DNA of 64,000 nucleotides from Crossiella sp. S99.2 (GTDB lineage Bacteria > Actinomycetota > Actinomycetes > Mycobacteriales > Pseudonocardiaceae), in NCBI RefSeq assembly GCF_023094165.1, contig NZ_JALMDK010000011.1, positions 124,001 through 188,000 of the forward strand. Direction: 5' to 3'. Shown here in pieces: positions 35,808 to 44,177 of the stretch. Position 1 is the stretch's first letter; the number at the start of each line of letters is the position of its first letter. The notes beneath the pieces are model-generated. The model made no database searches. It worked only from the letters and a program-made list of their open reading frames with translations, and was not told where the DNA came from. A program made the position numbers and the translations under genes.

Positions 35808-36326
35808 ATGAGCGTGAAAAGCAAGCTCGTCGCGGCCGCCGCCGGACTCGGGATGGTGCCGGCGATGCTGGTTGCCCTGCCGGCCACGGAGGCGAGCGCG
35901 CACGGCTACATCGCCAACCCGCCGAGCCGTCAGCAGCAGTGCGCCGCGGGCACGGTGTCCTGCGGAGACATCAAGTACGAACCGCAGAGCGTGGAAGGCC
36001 CCAAGGGCCTGCGCAACTGTCACGGCAACGTCGGCCGCTTCGCCGAGCTGAACAACGACGGCAAGGGCTGGCGGGCCACCTCGGTGGGTCGCAACGTCAA
36101 CTTCAACTGGCGCCTGACCGCCCGGCACCGCACGTCCACCTGGGAGTACTTCATCGGCGGCACCCGCATCGCCTCGTTCAACGACAACGGCGCGATCCCG
36201 GGCGCGACCGTGTCGCACAACGTGAACCTGGGCAACCACACCGGCAGGCAGAAGGTGCTGGCCGTCTGGAACATCGCCGACACCGCGATGGCCTTCTACA
36301 ACTGCGTGGACCTGCAGGTCAGCTGA
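35808..36326 (+). CDS. Lytic polysaccharide monooxygenase, AA10 (chitin-binding type)
   Basis: 172 residues. AAGGAGAG ribosome site, signal peptide 1-31 ending ASA, then His32 as the mature N-terminus (HGYIANPPSR). His32 and His107 (LTARHRTSTWEYF) form the copper histidine brace, and a late Phe in AMAFYNCVDL fits the axial position. It is a minimal single-domain AA10 enzyme without a carbohydrate-binding module, and oxidatively cleaves chitin or cellulose outside the cell. The dre site upstream strongly suggests chitin and control by DasR. Confidence 0.95.
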   Translation: MSVKSKLVAAAAGLGMVPAMLVALPATEASAHGYIANPPSRQQQCAAGTVSCGDIKYEPQSVEGPKGLRNCHGNVGRFAELNNDGKGWRATSVGRNVNFNWRLTARHRTSTWEYFIGGTRIASFNDNGAIPGATVSHNVNLGNHTGRQKVLAVWNIADTAMAFYNCVDLQVS

Positions 36327-36380
36327 TCTGGTGACGCGGGAGCGACGGCGGAGACGGGACCGCCGCCGCCCCCGCGTCCC

Positions 36381-36437
36381 ACTTGGGCCAACCGGTACGC
36401 CCAGTTTGGCCAAACCGGCGTACCAGTTGGCCCAACT
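36381..36437. repeat. 57-bp convergent-junction inverted repeat, copy 3
   Basis: Arms 36381-36401 and 36417-36437 match at 19 of 21 positions. The centre contains the perfect palindrome GTTTGGCCAAAC. It lies between the LPMO stop and the convergent SMR gene end. It differs from copy 4 at only two of 57 positions. Confidence 0.9.
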
Positions 36438-36449
36438 CGTCGGCGGGGG

Positions 36450-36779
36450 TCAGCTGTGGGTGGCGCTGCCGGAGAAGCCCATGATCATGACGCCGGCGAC
36501 GACCACGCAGATGCCGGTGATGGCCATGGCGTTCAGTTTCTCGTTGAACAGGAGGCTGGCCACGACGGCGGTGCCCGCGGTGCCGACGCCGGACCAGATC
36601 GCGTAGGCGATGCCGACGTTGATCTGTTTGAGGGCGAAGGCCAGCAGGGTGAAGGCGATGCCGTAACCCAGCACCACGAAGATCACCGGCAGCAGCCGGG
36701 ACAAACCGTTGCTGGCCCGCAGGGACAGCGTCGCGGTGATCTCGGCCAGGATCGCTCCGGCGAGCAGGAGCCAAGGCAT
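36450..36779 (-). CDS. SMR-family multidrug efflux protein
   Basis: 109 residues with four membrane helices. Helix 1 LLLAGAILAEITATLSL has the essential membrane Glu. Helix 3 entry INVGIAYAIWSGVGTAGT is the SMR signature and the end is VVVAGVMIMGF. It works as a dual-topology dimer exchanging protons for cationic compounds; the sequence resembles the EmrE/Qac branch. Ribosome site GGAAGG precedes ATG 36779. The upstream region shows no obvious guanidine riboswitch. Confidence 0.93.
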   Translation of the reverse strand: MPWLLLAGAILAEITATLSLRASNGLSRLLPVIFVVLGYGIAFTLLAFALKQINVGIAYAIWSGVGTAGTAVVASLLFNEKLNAMAITGICVVVAGVMIMGFSGSATHS

Positions 36780-36910
36780 GGGCGACCTTCCCCAGGTGTG
36801 ACCGCGGCGGTCGGTGACAGAGATGATCAGACTAACCCCGCGGGGCTGGGCGCCGGCTGCCCGCAGGTCCGATGTGGTCGCGCTCTCTCGGCAGGCAGTG
36901 TGATGGCGGG

Positions 36911-37747
36911 TCAGGCGAAGCGGAAAATCTCCGCGTCGGCGGTCAACGGGAACTCGCCCGCGGCCGGGATCGCCTCGCCGGCCGTGCCGCTGCCTGCCAC
37001 CAGCACCCCGCCGGCCACCAGCACCCCGCCGGCCACCAGCACCCGGCCGTCGGTCAGTTCCACCACGCCGAAATGCGCCCGCGCCACCCGCAGCGCCGCC
37101 TTCGGCCCGGTCCCGGCCACCAGCACCCCGCCCGCGGCCAGGGCCAGCGCGCGATCACCGGTGCGGCCGACCTGCTTGGCCTCAGCCAGGCTGCGTGGGC
37201 CCGCGTCCGCGTCGTAGTGCTCGGTCCTGGTCCACAGGCCCGAATCCGGGTCGTACAGCTCGGCGGTCTCCAGCATCGTGTACCCGCCGGCGCGGGTCGT
37301 GCTGCCACCGGCCAGCAGCACCCGGCCGTCCGGCAACAGCGTCGCGTGGTGGAAGAACCTCGGCTCCGCCATCGACCCGGCCGAGGTCCACGCCCCGGTC
37401 GCCGGGTCGTACAACTCGGCGCTGGCCAGGCCCCGTGCCGGGAACTCCCGCGGCCCGGTCAGCCCGCCCGCCACCAGGATCCGGCCATCGGCCAGCACGG
37501 TCGCGGAGTTGCGGCGGCGCGCGGTGACCAGCGGGGCCAGCTCGGACCAGTCCTGCCGCACCGGGTCGTAGCGGAAGACCTCGGCACGCGCGGTCCGGAG
37601 GCCGTCCTCGCCGCCGACTGCCACGATCGCGCCGTCGGTCAGCCGGACCAACCCGTCGGAATGGCCCCACCAGGCTCTGGGGGACGGCAGGGGAACGGCG
37701 CTGGTCCACTCCCCCGCTGCGCAGTCAAGCACCGCAACGCTTCCCAT
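36911..37747 (-). CDS. Kelch-repeat beta-propeller protein
   Basis: 278 residues from ATG 37747. About five kelch-like blades are visible by the recurring pattern DGRILVAGG ... AELYDPATGAWT (also DGAIVAVGG, DGRVLLAGG, DGRVLVAGG). There is no signal peptide or membrane segment, so it is probably cytoplasmic. The last blade contains three tandem copies of a VLVAGG hexapeptide encoded by an 18-bp DNA repeat. Divergent from the NTPase-receptor gene; a functional link is possible but unproven. Confidence 0.8.
   Translation of the reverse strand: MGSVAVLDCAAGEWTSAVPLPSPRAWWGHSDGLVRLTDGAIVAVGGEDGLRTARAEVFRYDPVRQDWSELAPLVTARRRNSATVLADGRILVAGGLTGPREFPARGLASAELYDPATGAWTSAGSMAEPRFFHHATLLPDGRVLLAGGSTTRAGGYTMLETAELYDPDSGLWTRTEHYDADAGPRSLAEAKQVGRTGDRALALAAGGVLVAGTGPKAALRVARAHFGVVELTDGRVLVAGGVLVAGGVLVAGSGTAGEAIPAAGEFPLTADAEIFRFA
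36996..37049. repeat. 18-bp tandem triplication inside the kelch gene
   Basis: GCCACCAGCACCCCGCCG occurs twice exactly (36996-37013, 37014-37031) and once with one change (37032-37049). It encodes in-frame VLVAGG repeats on the minus strand. Confidence 0.95.
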
Positions 37748-37948
37748 GGGAGAACGGTGCCAGGCCGCCAACCGGGTGACATCGTGTTCGCCCCAGGTCC
37801 TCCCTTTCGGGCAGGGTTTCACTTTCGGCCGCCGGACTGACCCGTTCGGCCGCCTCAAGGGGCAACCTCACTCGGGTGTCAGGGGCGCTGACTACTGTGG
37901 TGGCACACGCGGTCACGATCCGCGCTGGATTTCCTGGGGGTGTCATCG

Positions 37949-40900
37949 GTGGCGCTGGAGCCTGACCTCGGCCTGGTGGGGCGGGACAGCACGGCCGCGT
38001 TGCTGGCCTCCCTCATCGACCGCAAGGCGCGGCGGCCACTGCCCATCGTGGTCGCCTACGGGCCCGGCGGCAGTGGCAAGACCACCCTGCTCGACCACCT
38101 CGAACGCCGCTGCCGCCCCGATGTGCCGCTGGCCAGGGTGGACCTGGACGAGACCGGGTCCAAATCCTGCCGGGACGTCCTGGACGCGGTCTTCGGCCAG
38201 CTCCGCCGCTACCAGAACGCGCACTTCGGCCGGATGCGGCTGCCCCGCTACGAACTGCTCCGACTGGCCCAGAGCACCGCCGCCGAACCCGAGGAGGACG
38301 GCGACCCGCACCGCCGCGCCCGCCAGCTCCTCGCGCACCGGCTCACCGGCCTGCCCCGGATCGCCGACGTGGTCGGCTCACTCGCCGAGTCCTCCCCCGC
38401 CCCGCACTGGCTCACCCGCCTGGTCCGGCCGCTGCTGAGCTGGCTGATCACCCTGGCCGTGGTCGCCCCGCCGAAGATCCGCTGGCTGCTCGCGCCCCGC
38501 CGGTTCGCCGCCACCTGGCGCTGGTACGAGAAAGTCGCCGGGGAAGGCGTGCTCGGCCTGGCCAAGGGCTGCAAGGTAGACGAGGTCATCGGGCAGATCT
38601 GGCACCTGCTGCGCAGCGAGGAACGCCGGGACCGCCTGGTGGTGGACCGGCTGCTGGTGGCCGCCTTCCTGGCCGACCTCGACGGCGCCTACAAGGGCCA
38701 CCGCCGACGCCGCCGCCGGGTCAACTGCGTGCTGCTGCTCGACGGCGCGGACCTGTTGTCCCCCTTCGAGGTCAACCTGTTCCCACCCGGCCGCACCGCC
38801 CCCGAACCCCCGGTCAGCGACCTCCTGGAACTGCTCGCCGAGGCCAAACTGCGCCACCCCGAGGTGCCGCTGCTGGTGGTGGCCACCAAACAGGCCACCC
38901 CCGACCAGCAGGACATCCCCCCGCAGGACACCGACGAGTTCGACCCCGGCGACGCCGCGCACGCCCGCTACCACGGCTGGCGGCAACGCTTCGAGACCGC
39001 GCGGGCCAACCACGGACCGGCCGGCGCCGCGGTGCTGCCGGTGCGCCTGCGGCCGTTCACCCTGGAACAGACCCGGCAGTTCCTGCACGAATGGAACCGC
39101 AGCCGGGACAGCACCATCCGCTCGGCCGCGCTGGTCGCCGAACTGCACGAGGTCACCAAGGGCCACCCCCTGGCCGTCCGGCTCACCACGCAGGTGGTGG
39201 ACCGGCTGTTCCGCCGGGACCGGGTGATCCCCTCGGTGCGCGCGGTTTTCGCCCAGCGGGTGCCCAGGGACGAGGCCGGGGCCGAACCGGACGAGAAGGT
39301 CGGCGACTACCTGCTGGTCCGCTTCCTGCAACGCTTCCGCGGCTCCGACGTGCCCGAACGCGCCCAGACCCGCCGCCTGCTCACCCGCCTCGCCGCCCCG
39401 CGCCGACTCGATCTGGCCACCATCCAACGACTGGTCCCGGACCGGGACGCGGAGGAGATCTGGGGCAGGCTGTCCACCTACAGCTTCGCCGACCGCAGCG
39501 CCGACGGCCGCTGGATCGTGCTGCACCCGCTGCTGCGCGAACTCCTGGGCGCGCAACTGCTCGCGCACGGCGCGGGCGCGGAATACCCGTACGAACACGT
39601 GCACCGCGAACTGCGCAACCACTACACCATGCTGGGGCGGCAGGGCGATCGGCTCTACCACGCGCTGGCCCTCGGCGACACGCACGTGGTGGCCAGCCAC
39701 CTGTCCTCCCGGCTCACCCGCGGCGACAGCCGGTGGGTGGCCGACCTGGAGGTCATCGCCGAGGCGCCGGGCTGGCGACACAGCCGGCAGTTGCGCAGCA
39801 GGCTGAACTGGCCGCGGGTGCGCCGGGTGGAGGAACTGCTGATCGCGGTGTGGAAACTGCGCTCCAGCACCTCCACCGTGCGCCGCAGCGCCGAACTCTT
39901 CGACGACGTGCTGCGCGCCTACCGCAACCTCGACGCCGCCGGGCAGCCCGCGGTGGCCGACCAGCTTTCCTTCTACCGCAACCAGGTCCGGCTGGCCGAG
40001 GACAACTCGATCGCCGAACCCGGCCCCGCGCTGCCGCCCTACAGCACCGGCGAGGACCGTCACCCCTACCCCGCGGTGTGGCCGCCGCCGCACACCCTGC
40101 GCCGGACCGCGGTGGTGCTGGTGGCCGTGCTGCTGCTCGGCTACGGCGGGGTATACCTGCGGCACCAGCTCACCCACTGCGACCGGGACGGGTTCTTCGC
40201 GCCGGGGCGGGTGCTGGACTCGGTGTTCGACCCGAGCCTGATGCTGACCAAGTCCGCGCAGGGCGAGTGCTACGGCGTCACCGACGGCATCGGCAACTTC
40301 ATGCACGACGCCAACGAAACCTTGCCCGACGACATCGAGGTCGCCGAGCTGAGCAGACTGATCGCCGAACAGAACGACCAGGTGCGCCGGGAGGCCGCCC
40401 GGCCCGCCGCGGACGACCGCAGGCGGCCGTACGTGACCCTCGTGGTGGCCTCGATGTTGAGCAGCGCCAACGAAGTACCGCGCCGGGACCTGTCCGCCGG
40501 CGTGAACGAGTTGCGCGGCGCCTACCTCGCCCAGCGCGCCTGGAACCGGTTCAACACCCCCACCATCAAGCCACCGTTCCTGGTGCGCCTGGTACTGGCC
40601 AACTTCGGCGGCAACTCCGAGTTCGCCCAGCACACCGCGGAGAAGATCCAGTCCCTTGTGGACAGTGACCCGACGGTGATCGGGGTCAGCGGCATGGGCC
40701 AGACCCGCGACTCCACCATCCGCGCCGCCGAGATCCTCGGCTCGGCCATCGGGCCCTGGCAGGGGATTCCGATGGTGGCCTCCGCGCCCACCGGCAACGC
40801 CTTCAGCGGCAAGGACTACTTCTTCCGGATCGCCCCGCCCAACCAGCGCCAGGCCGAGGCGGCGATCTCCTTCGCCGCCAACGAATCCCGGCTACGGGAC

Positions 40901-41734
40901 AGCCAGCCGTTCCTGCTGCACGACCCCACCGACCGCTACAGCGCCGAACTCAAGGACGACTACGTGCGGACCCTGCTGCGGCTGCGCAGCCGTCTGGGTG
41001 AGCCGGTCGAGCAGACCTACGAGGCAGGCAAGAGCAACACCGGCAACCTGCTGGCCACCCGGGTCAAGGAGATGTGCGAGATCGCGGCCCAGCGCAAGCG
41101 CAAGCCGCTGCTCATCTACTCCGGCCGGGCCAACGAGATGCCCACCCTGCTGGAGAAACTCGACGACTCCGCCTGCGACCGGGACACCGTGATCCTGGGC
41201 GCCGACGACCTGTCCCAGCTGGAAACCGCGGGCTACACCGACCTGGCGGGCAACGAACAGCAACGCGCCCGCCGAGTGTCCTATGTGGACGGAAGGCTGT
41301 TCTTCACCACGCTGGGCCCCACCGAGGACGGCTGGCGCCGCATCACCGGCGGCCATCCGCCTGCCGAGGCCGAGCAGTTCTTCACCCAGCACGCCGACGC
41401 GCAGAAGGAGCAGGGCGAGCAGGCCAGGGCCTTCCGCTCCGGCCCCAACGGCCACGTGATGCTGGCCTACGACGCGGTGAACCTGTTCCTGGACGCCATC
41501 GAACGCGCCCGCACCGACACCGCCCTGCCCGACCGCGCCAAGCTGTACGCCGCCCTGCGCGCCACCACCGGCGCAAACCTGTTCCGCGGCGTCACCGGCC
41601 CAGTCGACTTCGGCCAAGCCGACCCGGAGCTATTGCGCCGCGGCGCGGACCCCCGAGGCAAGCAGGTCATCGTCCAACAGGTCATCGCCGACGGCAACAA
41701 CCTCCGCTCCGCCTTCGTCCGCGCAGTCACCTAA
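37949..41734 (+). CDS. P-loop NTPase / transmembrane / type 1 periplasmic-binding receptor fusion
   Basis: 1261 residues from GTG 37949 (GGGGG upstream; GTG 37940 also possible). Residues 1-~460 are a STAND/AAA-like NTPase with Walker A YGPGGSGKTT (~37-46) and Walker B CVLLLDGADLL (~257), then a winged-helix and helical region. One membrane helix (RTAVVLVAVLLLGYGGVYL) lies near 720-740. The C-terminal ~500 residues resemble LivJ/ANF-type ligand-binding domains (PPFLVRLVLANFGGNSEF, VIGVSGMGQTRDST, DYFFRIAPPN). The topology suggests an extracellular ligand controlling an intracellular NTPase. No ABC transporter subunits are adjacent. Confidence 0.85.
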   Translation: MALEPDLGLVGRDSTAALLASLIDRKARRPLPIVVAYGPGGSGKTTLLDHLERRCRPDVPLARVDLDETGSKSCRDVLDAVFGQLRRYQNAHFGRMRLPRYELLRLAQSTAAEPEEDGDPHRRARQLLAHRLTGLPRIADVVGSLAESSPAPHWLTRLVRPLLSWLITLAVVAPPKIRWLLAPRRFAATWRWYEKVAGEGVLGLAKGCKVDEVIGQIWHLLRSEERRDRLVVDRLLVAAFLADLDGAYKGHRRRRRRVNCVLLLDGADLLSPFEVNLFPPGRTAPEPPVSDLLELLAEAKLRHPEVPLLVVATKQATPDQQDIPPQDTDEFDPGDAAHARYHGWRQRFETARANHGPAGAAVLPVRLRPFTLEQTRQFLHEWNRSRDSTIRSAALVAELHEVTKGHPLAVRLTTQVVDRLFRRDRVIPSVRAVFAQRVPRDEAGAEPDEKVGDYLLVRFLQRFRGSDVPERAQTRRLLTRLAAPRRLDLATIQRLVPDRDAEEIWGRLSTYSFADRSADGRWIVLHPLLRELLGAQLLAHGAGAEYPYEHVHRELRNHYTMLGRQGDRLYHALALGDTHVVASHLSSRLTRGDSRWVADLEVIAEAPGWRHSRQLRSRLNWPRVRRVEELLIAVWKLRSSTSTVRRSAELFDDVLRAYRNLDAAGQPAVADQLSFYRNQVRLAEDNSIAEPGPALPPYSTGEDRHPYPAVWPPPHTLRRTAVVLVAVLLLGYGGVYLRHQLTHCDRDGFFAPGRVLDSVFDPSLMLTKSAQGECYGVTDGIGNFMHDANETLPDDIEVAELSRLIAEQNDQVRREAARPAADDRRRPYVTLVVASMLSSANEVPRRDLSAGVNELRGAYLAQRAWNRFNTPTIKPPFLVRLVLANFGGNSEFAQHTAEKIQSLVDSDPTVIGVSGMGQTRDSTIRAAEILGSAIGPWQGIPMVASAPTGNAFSGKDYFFRIAPPNQRQAEAAISFAANESRLRDSQPFLLHDPTDRYSAELKDDYVRTLLRLRSRLGEPVEQTYEAGKSNTGNLLATRVKEMCEIAAQRKRKPLLIYSGRANEMPTLLEKLDDSACDRDTVILGADDLSQLETAGYTDLAGNEQQRARRVSYVDGRLFFTTLGPTEDGWRRITGGHPPAEAEQFFTQHADAQKEQGEQARAFRSGPNGHVMLAYDAVNLFLDAIERARTDTALPDRAKLYAALRATTGANLFRGVTGPVDFGQADPELLRRGADPRGKQVIVQQVIADGNNLRSAFVRAVT

Positions 41735-41744
41735 CCCCCGTACC

Positions 41745-41801
41745 ACTTGGGCCAACCGGTACGCCCACTTTGGCCAAATCGGCGTACCAGTTGGCCCAAC
41801 T
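41745..41801. repeat. 57-bp convergent-junction inverted repeat, copy 4
   Basis: Arms 41745-41765 and 41781-41801 match at 19 of 21 positions around a 15-bp centre with TTTGGCCAAA. It lies 10 bp after the receptor gene stop and 15 bp before the convergent regulator gene end. Confidence 0.9.
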
Positions 41802-41816
41802 CGCCGGGCGGGGTGT

Positions 41817-42524
41817 TCAGGGGGTGGTGGGGTCGGGGGCGAGGGGGGCGTAGGCGCGGACCAGGGTTTGTTCGGCTTCGTCCAGATAGGACACGAGCAG
41901 GGCCTCGGCGTGTTCGGTCGCGCCCTCTTCCAGCAACTCCAGGATGTCGCGGTTGCCTGCCATGAAGGGGACGTGGAAGGCCTTGGGGTCGTTCATCACC
42001 AGGAAGACCAGGCGGAGTTCGGCGAGTAGCTGGCGCATCAATTCGTCCAGGCGGCCGCTGTCGGCCAGGGCCACGATGGCCTGGTGGAAGCGCATGTTCG
42101 CGGTGCCGACGTCGCGCCAGCGGCGGTCGGTGGCGGCGCGGTCGGCTTCGGCGACGGACTCGCGCAACGCGGTCAGGCCGTGCTCGGGAGCGTTGGCCAG
42201 GTTGCGCACGCCGGCGGACTCGACCACCCGGCGGACCCGGTAGAGGTCGACCACGTCGGCCACGGACAGGGTGCGCACGAAGACGCCGCGGTTGAGCTGG
42301 TGGGAGAGCAGGCGTTCGTGGCTGAGCAGCCGGAATGCCTCGCGCAGGGTGTTGCGGGAGACGCCAAGCGCCTGGCCGATGGCCTCCTCGGAGAGCCGTT
42401 CGCCGGGCTGGAAGAAGCCGGCGATGATCCGGTCCCGCAGAATGCCCGCGACCCGCTCGGCCGTGGAGCTGCGTCCCAGCAGCCCGCGATCAGCCGTCAG
42501 GTCCGCCAGGGGCGCGTCGCTCAC
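41817..42524 (-). CDS. GntR-family regulator, FadR/FCD subfamily
   Basis: 235 residues from GTG 42524, preceded by GAGGAGG five bases upstream. The GntR winged helix (GFFQPGERLSEEAIGQALGVSRNTLREAFRLL) is followed by an all-helical FCD effector domain with metal-site type residues (MRFHQAIVALADSGRL). Divergent from the pxpB-pxpC operon, so it probably represses that operon in response to 5-oxoproline or a related acid. Confidence 0.9.
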   Translation of the reverse strand: MSDAPLADLTADRGLLGRSSTAERVAGILRDRIIAGFFQPGERLSEEAIGQALGVSRNTLREAFRLLSHERLLSHQLNRGVFVRTLSVADVVDLYRVRRVVESAGVRNLANAPEHGLTALRESVAEADRAATDRRWRDVGTANMRFHQAIVALADSGRLDELMRQLLAELRLVFLVMNDPKAFHVPFMAGNRDILELLEEGATEHAEALLVSYLDEAEQTLVRAYAPLAPDPTTP

Positions 42525-42568
42525 CGTGTCCTCCTCGTTGCGCTCTAGAAAATCATGGCACACGGGTC

Positions 42569-42597
42569 TTGTTCTTTTGTTGAACAATCCTTATGTT
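42569..42597 (+). promoter_or_regulatory. Putative promoter and operator of the pyroglutamate operon
   Basis: TTGTTC (42569) and TATGTT (42592) are spaced by 17 bp, a plausible -35/-10 pair. The dyad TTGTTC-N7-GAACAA (42569-42587) overlaps the -35 and spacer, a good site for the divergent FadR-type repressor. The interval is markedly AT-rich compared with the rest of the window. Confidence 0.55.
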
Positions 42598-42645
42598 GAC
42601 TCGTACCACATCATAGGGTGACCCAGGACACATCGGGGGTGGACA

Positions 42646-43266
42646 GTGCACGCGGACATCCGACGGTTCGGCAGCTCAGCGGCACTTGTCGAGCTGCCCG
42701 ACAGCGCGGCGGCGCACGCTCTGCACGCGCTGCTGACCGCCCAGCCCCCGGCCGGGGTGCTCGAACTGGTCCCCGCGGCCCGCACCGTGCTCGTCCGGTA
42801 CGACCCGCGTGCCACGAACTTCACCACGCTGCGCGAGCACCTGGACCAGCACGCCCCACCACCCGGGATGCGCGCGCCCGCCACGACGGTCGAGGTCCCG
42901 GTGCGCTACGACGGGCCGGATCTGGGCGAGGTCGCCGAGCTGACCGGGCTGGCCGCGGCGGAGGTGGTGCGGCGGCACCTGGGCGGGGAGTACACGGTGA
43001 GTTTCTGCGGGTTCGCGCCCGGCTTCGCCTACGTGACGGGCCTGGATCCGGCGTTGCGGGTGCCGCGGCGAGAGACCTCCCGGACTCGGGTGCCCGCGGG
43101 CGCGGTGGCCATCGCGGACGAGTTCGTCGGCATCTACCCGCGGTCCAGCCCTGGCGGGTGGCGGCTGCTGGGACAGACCGACCTGGTGCTGTGGGACACC
43201 GCGCGGGCCCGGCCCGGGTTGCTGACCGCGGGCACCCGGGTGCGGTTCCGGGAGGTGGCGGCATGA
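42646..43266 (+). CDS. pxpB: 5-oxoprolinase subunit PxpB
   Basis: 206 residues from GTG 42646 with GGGGGTGG upstream. Carboxyltransferase domain C/allophanate hydrolase subunit 1 family: FCGFAPGFAYVTGLDP and RTRVPAGAVAIADEFVGIYP with SSPGGWRLLG are signatures. With PxpA and PxpC it makes the ATP-dependent 5-oxoprolinase that opens pyroglutamate to glutamate. It overlaps pxpC by 4 bp. No pxpA (LamB/YcsF family) is in this window, so it must be elsewhere. Confidence 0.93.
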   Translation: MHADIRRFGSSAALVELPDSAAAHALHALLTAQPPAGVLELVPAARTVLVRYDPRATNFTTLREHLDQHAPPPGMRAPATTVEVPVRYDGPDLGEVAELTGLAAAEVVRRHLGGEYTVSFCGFAPGFAYVTGLDPALRVPRRETSRTRVPAGAVAIADEFVGIYPRSSPGGWRLLGQTDLVLWDTARARPGLLTAGTRVRFREVAA

Positions 43267-44177
43267 GCGCGAACCAGGGGCGCGGCGGGATCGAGGTCCT
43301 CGACGCCGGTCTGCTCACCCTCGTCCAGGACCTCGGCCGCCCCGGGCTGGCCGCGATGGGGGTCGGCCGCTCCGGCGCCGCCGACCAGCCCGCGTTCACC
43401 CTCGCCAACCGATTGGTCGGGAACGCCGAATCCGCCGCCGCCCTCGAACTCACCCTCGGCGGCGTCCAGCTCCGCTTCCACCGCGGCGCCTGGGTCGCGC
43501 TCACCGGCGCACCCGCCCCACTGCACCTCGGCACCCCCTGCATCGGCGCCCCGCGCGGCCCGCGCACCGCCGCCGCGAACGCGCCGCTGTACGTCCCGGC
43601 CGGGACCACGCTGCGGATCGGCCGCCCGGAGCGCGGACTGCGCAGCTACCTCGCCGTGCGCGGCGGCCTCGACCTGCCACCGGTGCTCGGCTCCCGGGCC
43701 AGCGACCTGCTCTCCGGCATCGGTCCGGAACCACTCGTCCGGGGGGCCTACCTACCGATCGGTCGGGAGACCGTCGGTGACCCGATCGTGGATCTCGCGC
43801 CGGTCGCGGAACTGCCCGCCGAACCGGTACTGCGGGTGCTGCTCGGCCCGCGCCAGGACTGGTTCACCCACAACGCCGCCGCGGCCCTGTGTTCCGGTCC
43901 GTACCAGGTCACCCCGGCCAGCAACCGGATCGGCGTCCGGCTGGCCGGCCCCCGCCTCGACCGGGCCCGCCCTGGTGAACTGCCGCCGGAGGGCATGGTC
44001 GGCGGCGCGCTCCAGGTTCCCCCGAACGGGCAACCCGTGCTGTTCCTCGCCGACCACCCGGTGACCGGCGGTTATCCGGTGATCGCGGTGGTCATCGAGC
44101 AGGATCTGCCCCAGGCGGCGCAGGTCCGGCCCGGACAGCGAATCCGATTCCAGTGCACCGAAAGGACTAGCCGATGA
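43263..44177 (+). CDS. pxpC: 5-oxoprolinase subunit PxpC
   Basis: 304 residues from ATG 43263, overlapping pxpB by ATGA. Carboxyltransferase domain D/allophanate hydrolase subunit 2 family: LLTLVQDLGRPGLAAMGVGRSGAAD at the N-terminus, YLAVRGGLDLPPVLGSRASD in the middle and VLFLADHPVTGGYPVIAVV near the end. It partners PxpB in phosphoryl transfer during 5-oxoproline opening. Its stop overlaps the start of the MHS transporter gene. Confidence 0.93.
   Translation: MSANQGRGGIEVLDAGLLTLVQDLGRPGLAAMGVGRSGAADQPAFTLANRLVGNAESAAALELTLGGVQLRFHRGAWVALTGAPAPLHLGTPCIGAPRGPRTAAANAPLYVPAGTTLRIGRPERGLRSYLAVRGGLDLPPVLGSRASDLLSGIGPEPLVRGAYLPIGRETVGDPIVDLAPVAELPAEPVLRVLLGPRQDWFTHNAAAALCSGPYQVTPASNRIGVRLAGPRLDRARPGELPPEGMVGGALQVPPNGQPVLFLADHPVTGGYPVIAVVIEQDLPQAAQVRPGQRIRFQCTERTSR

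Noticed and set aside
36780..36910. Possible guanidine riboswitch upstream of the SMR gene
   Set aside because: The interval has a short dyad, but I could not find the conserved guanidine-riboswitch loops.
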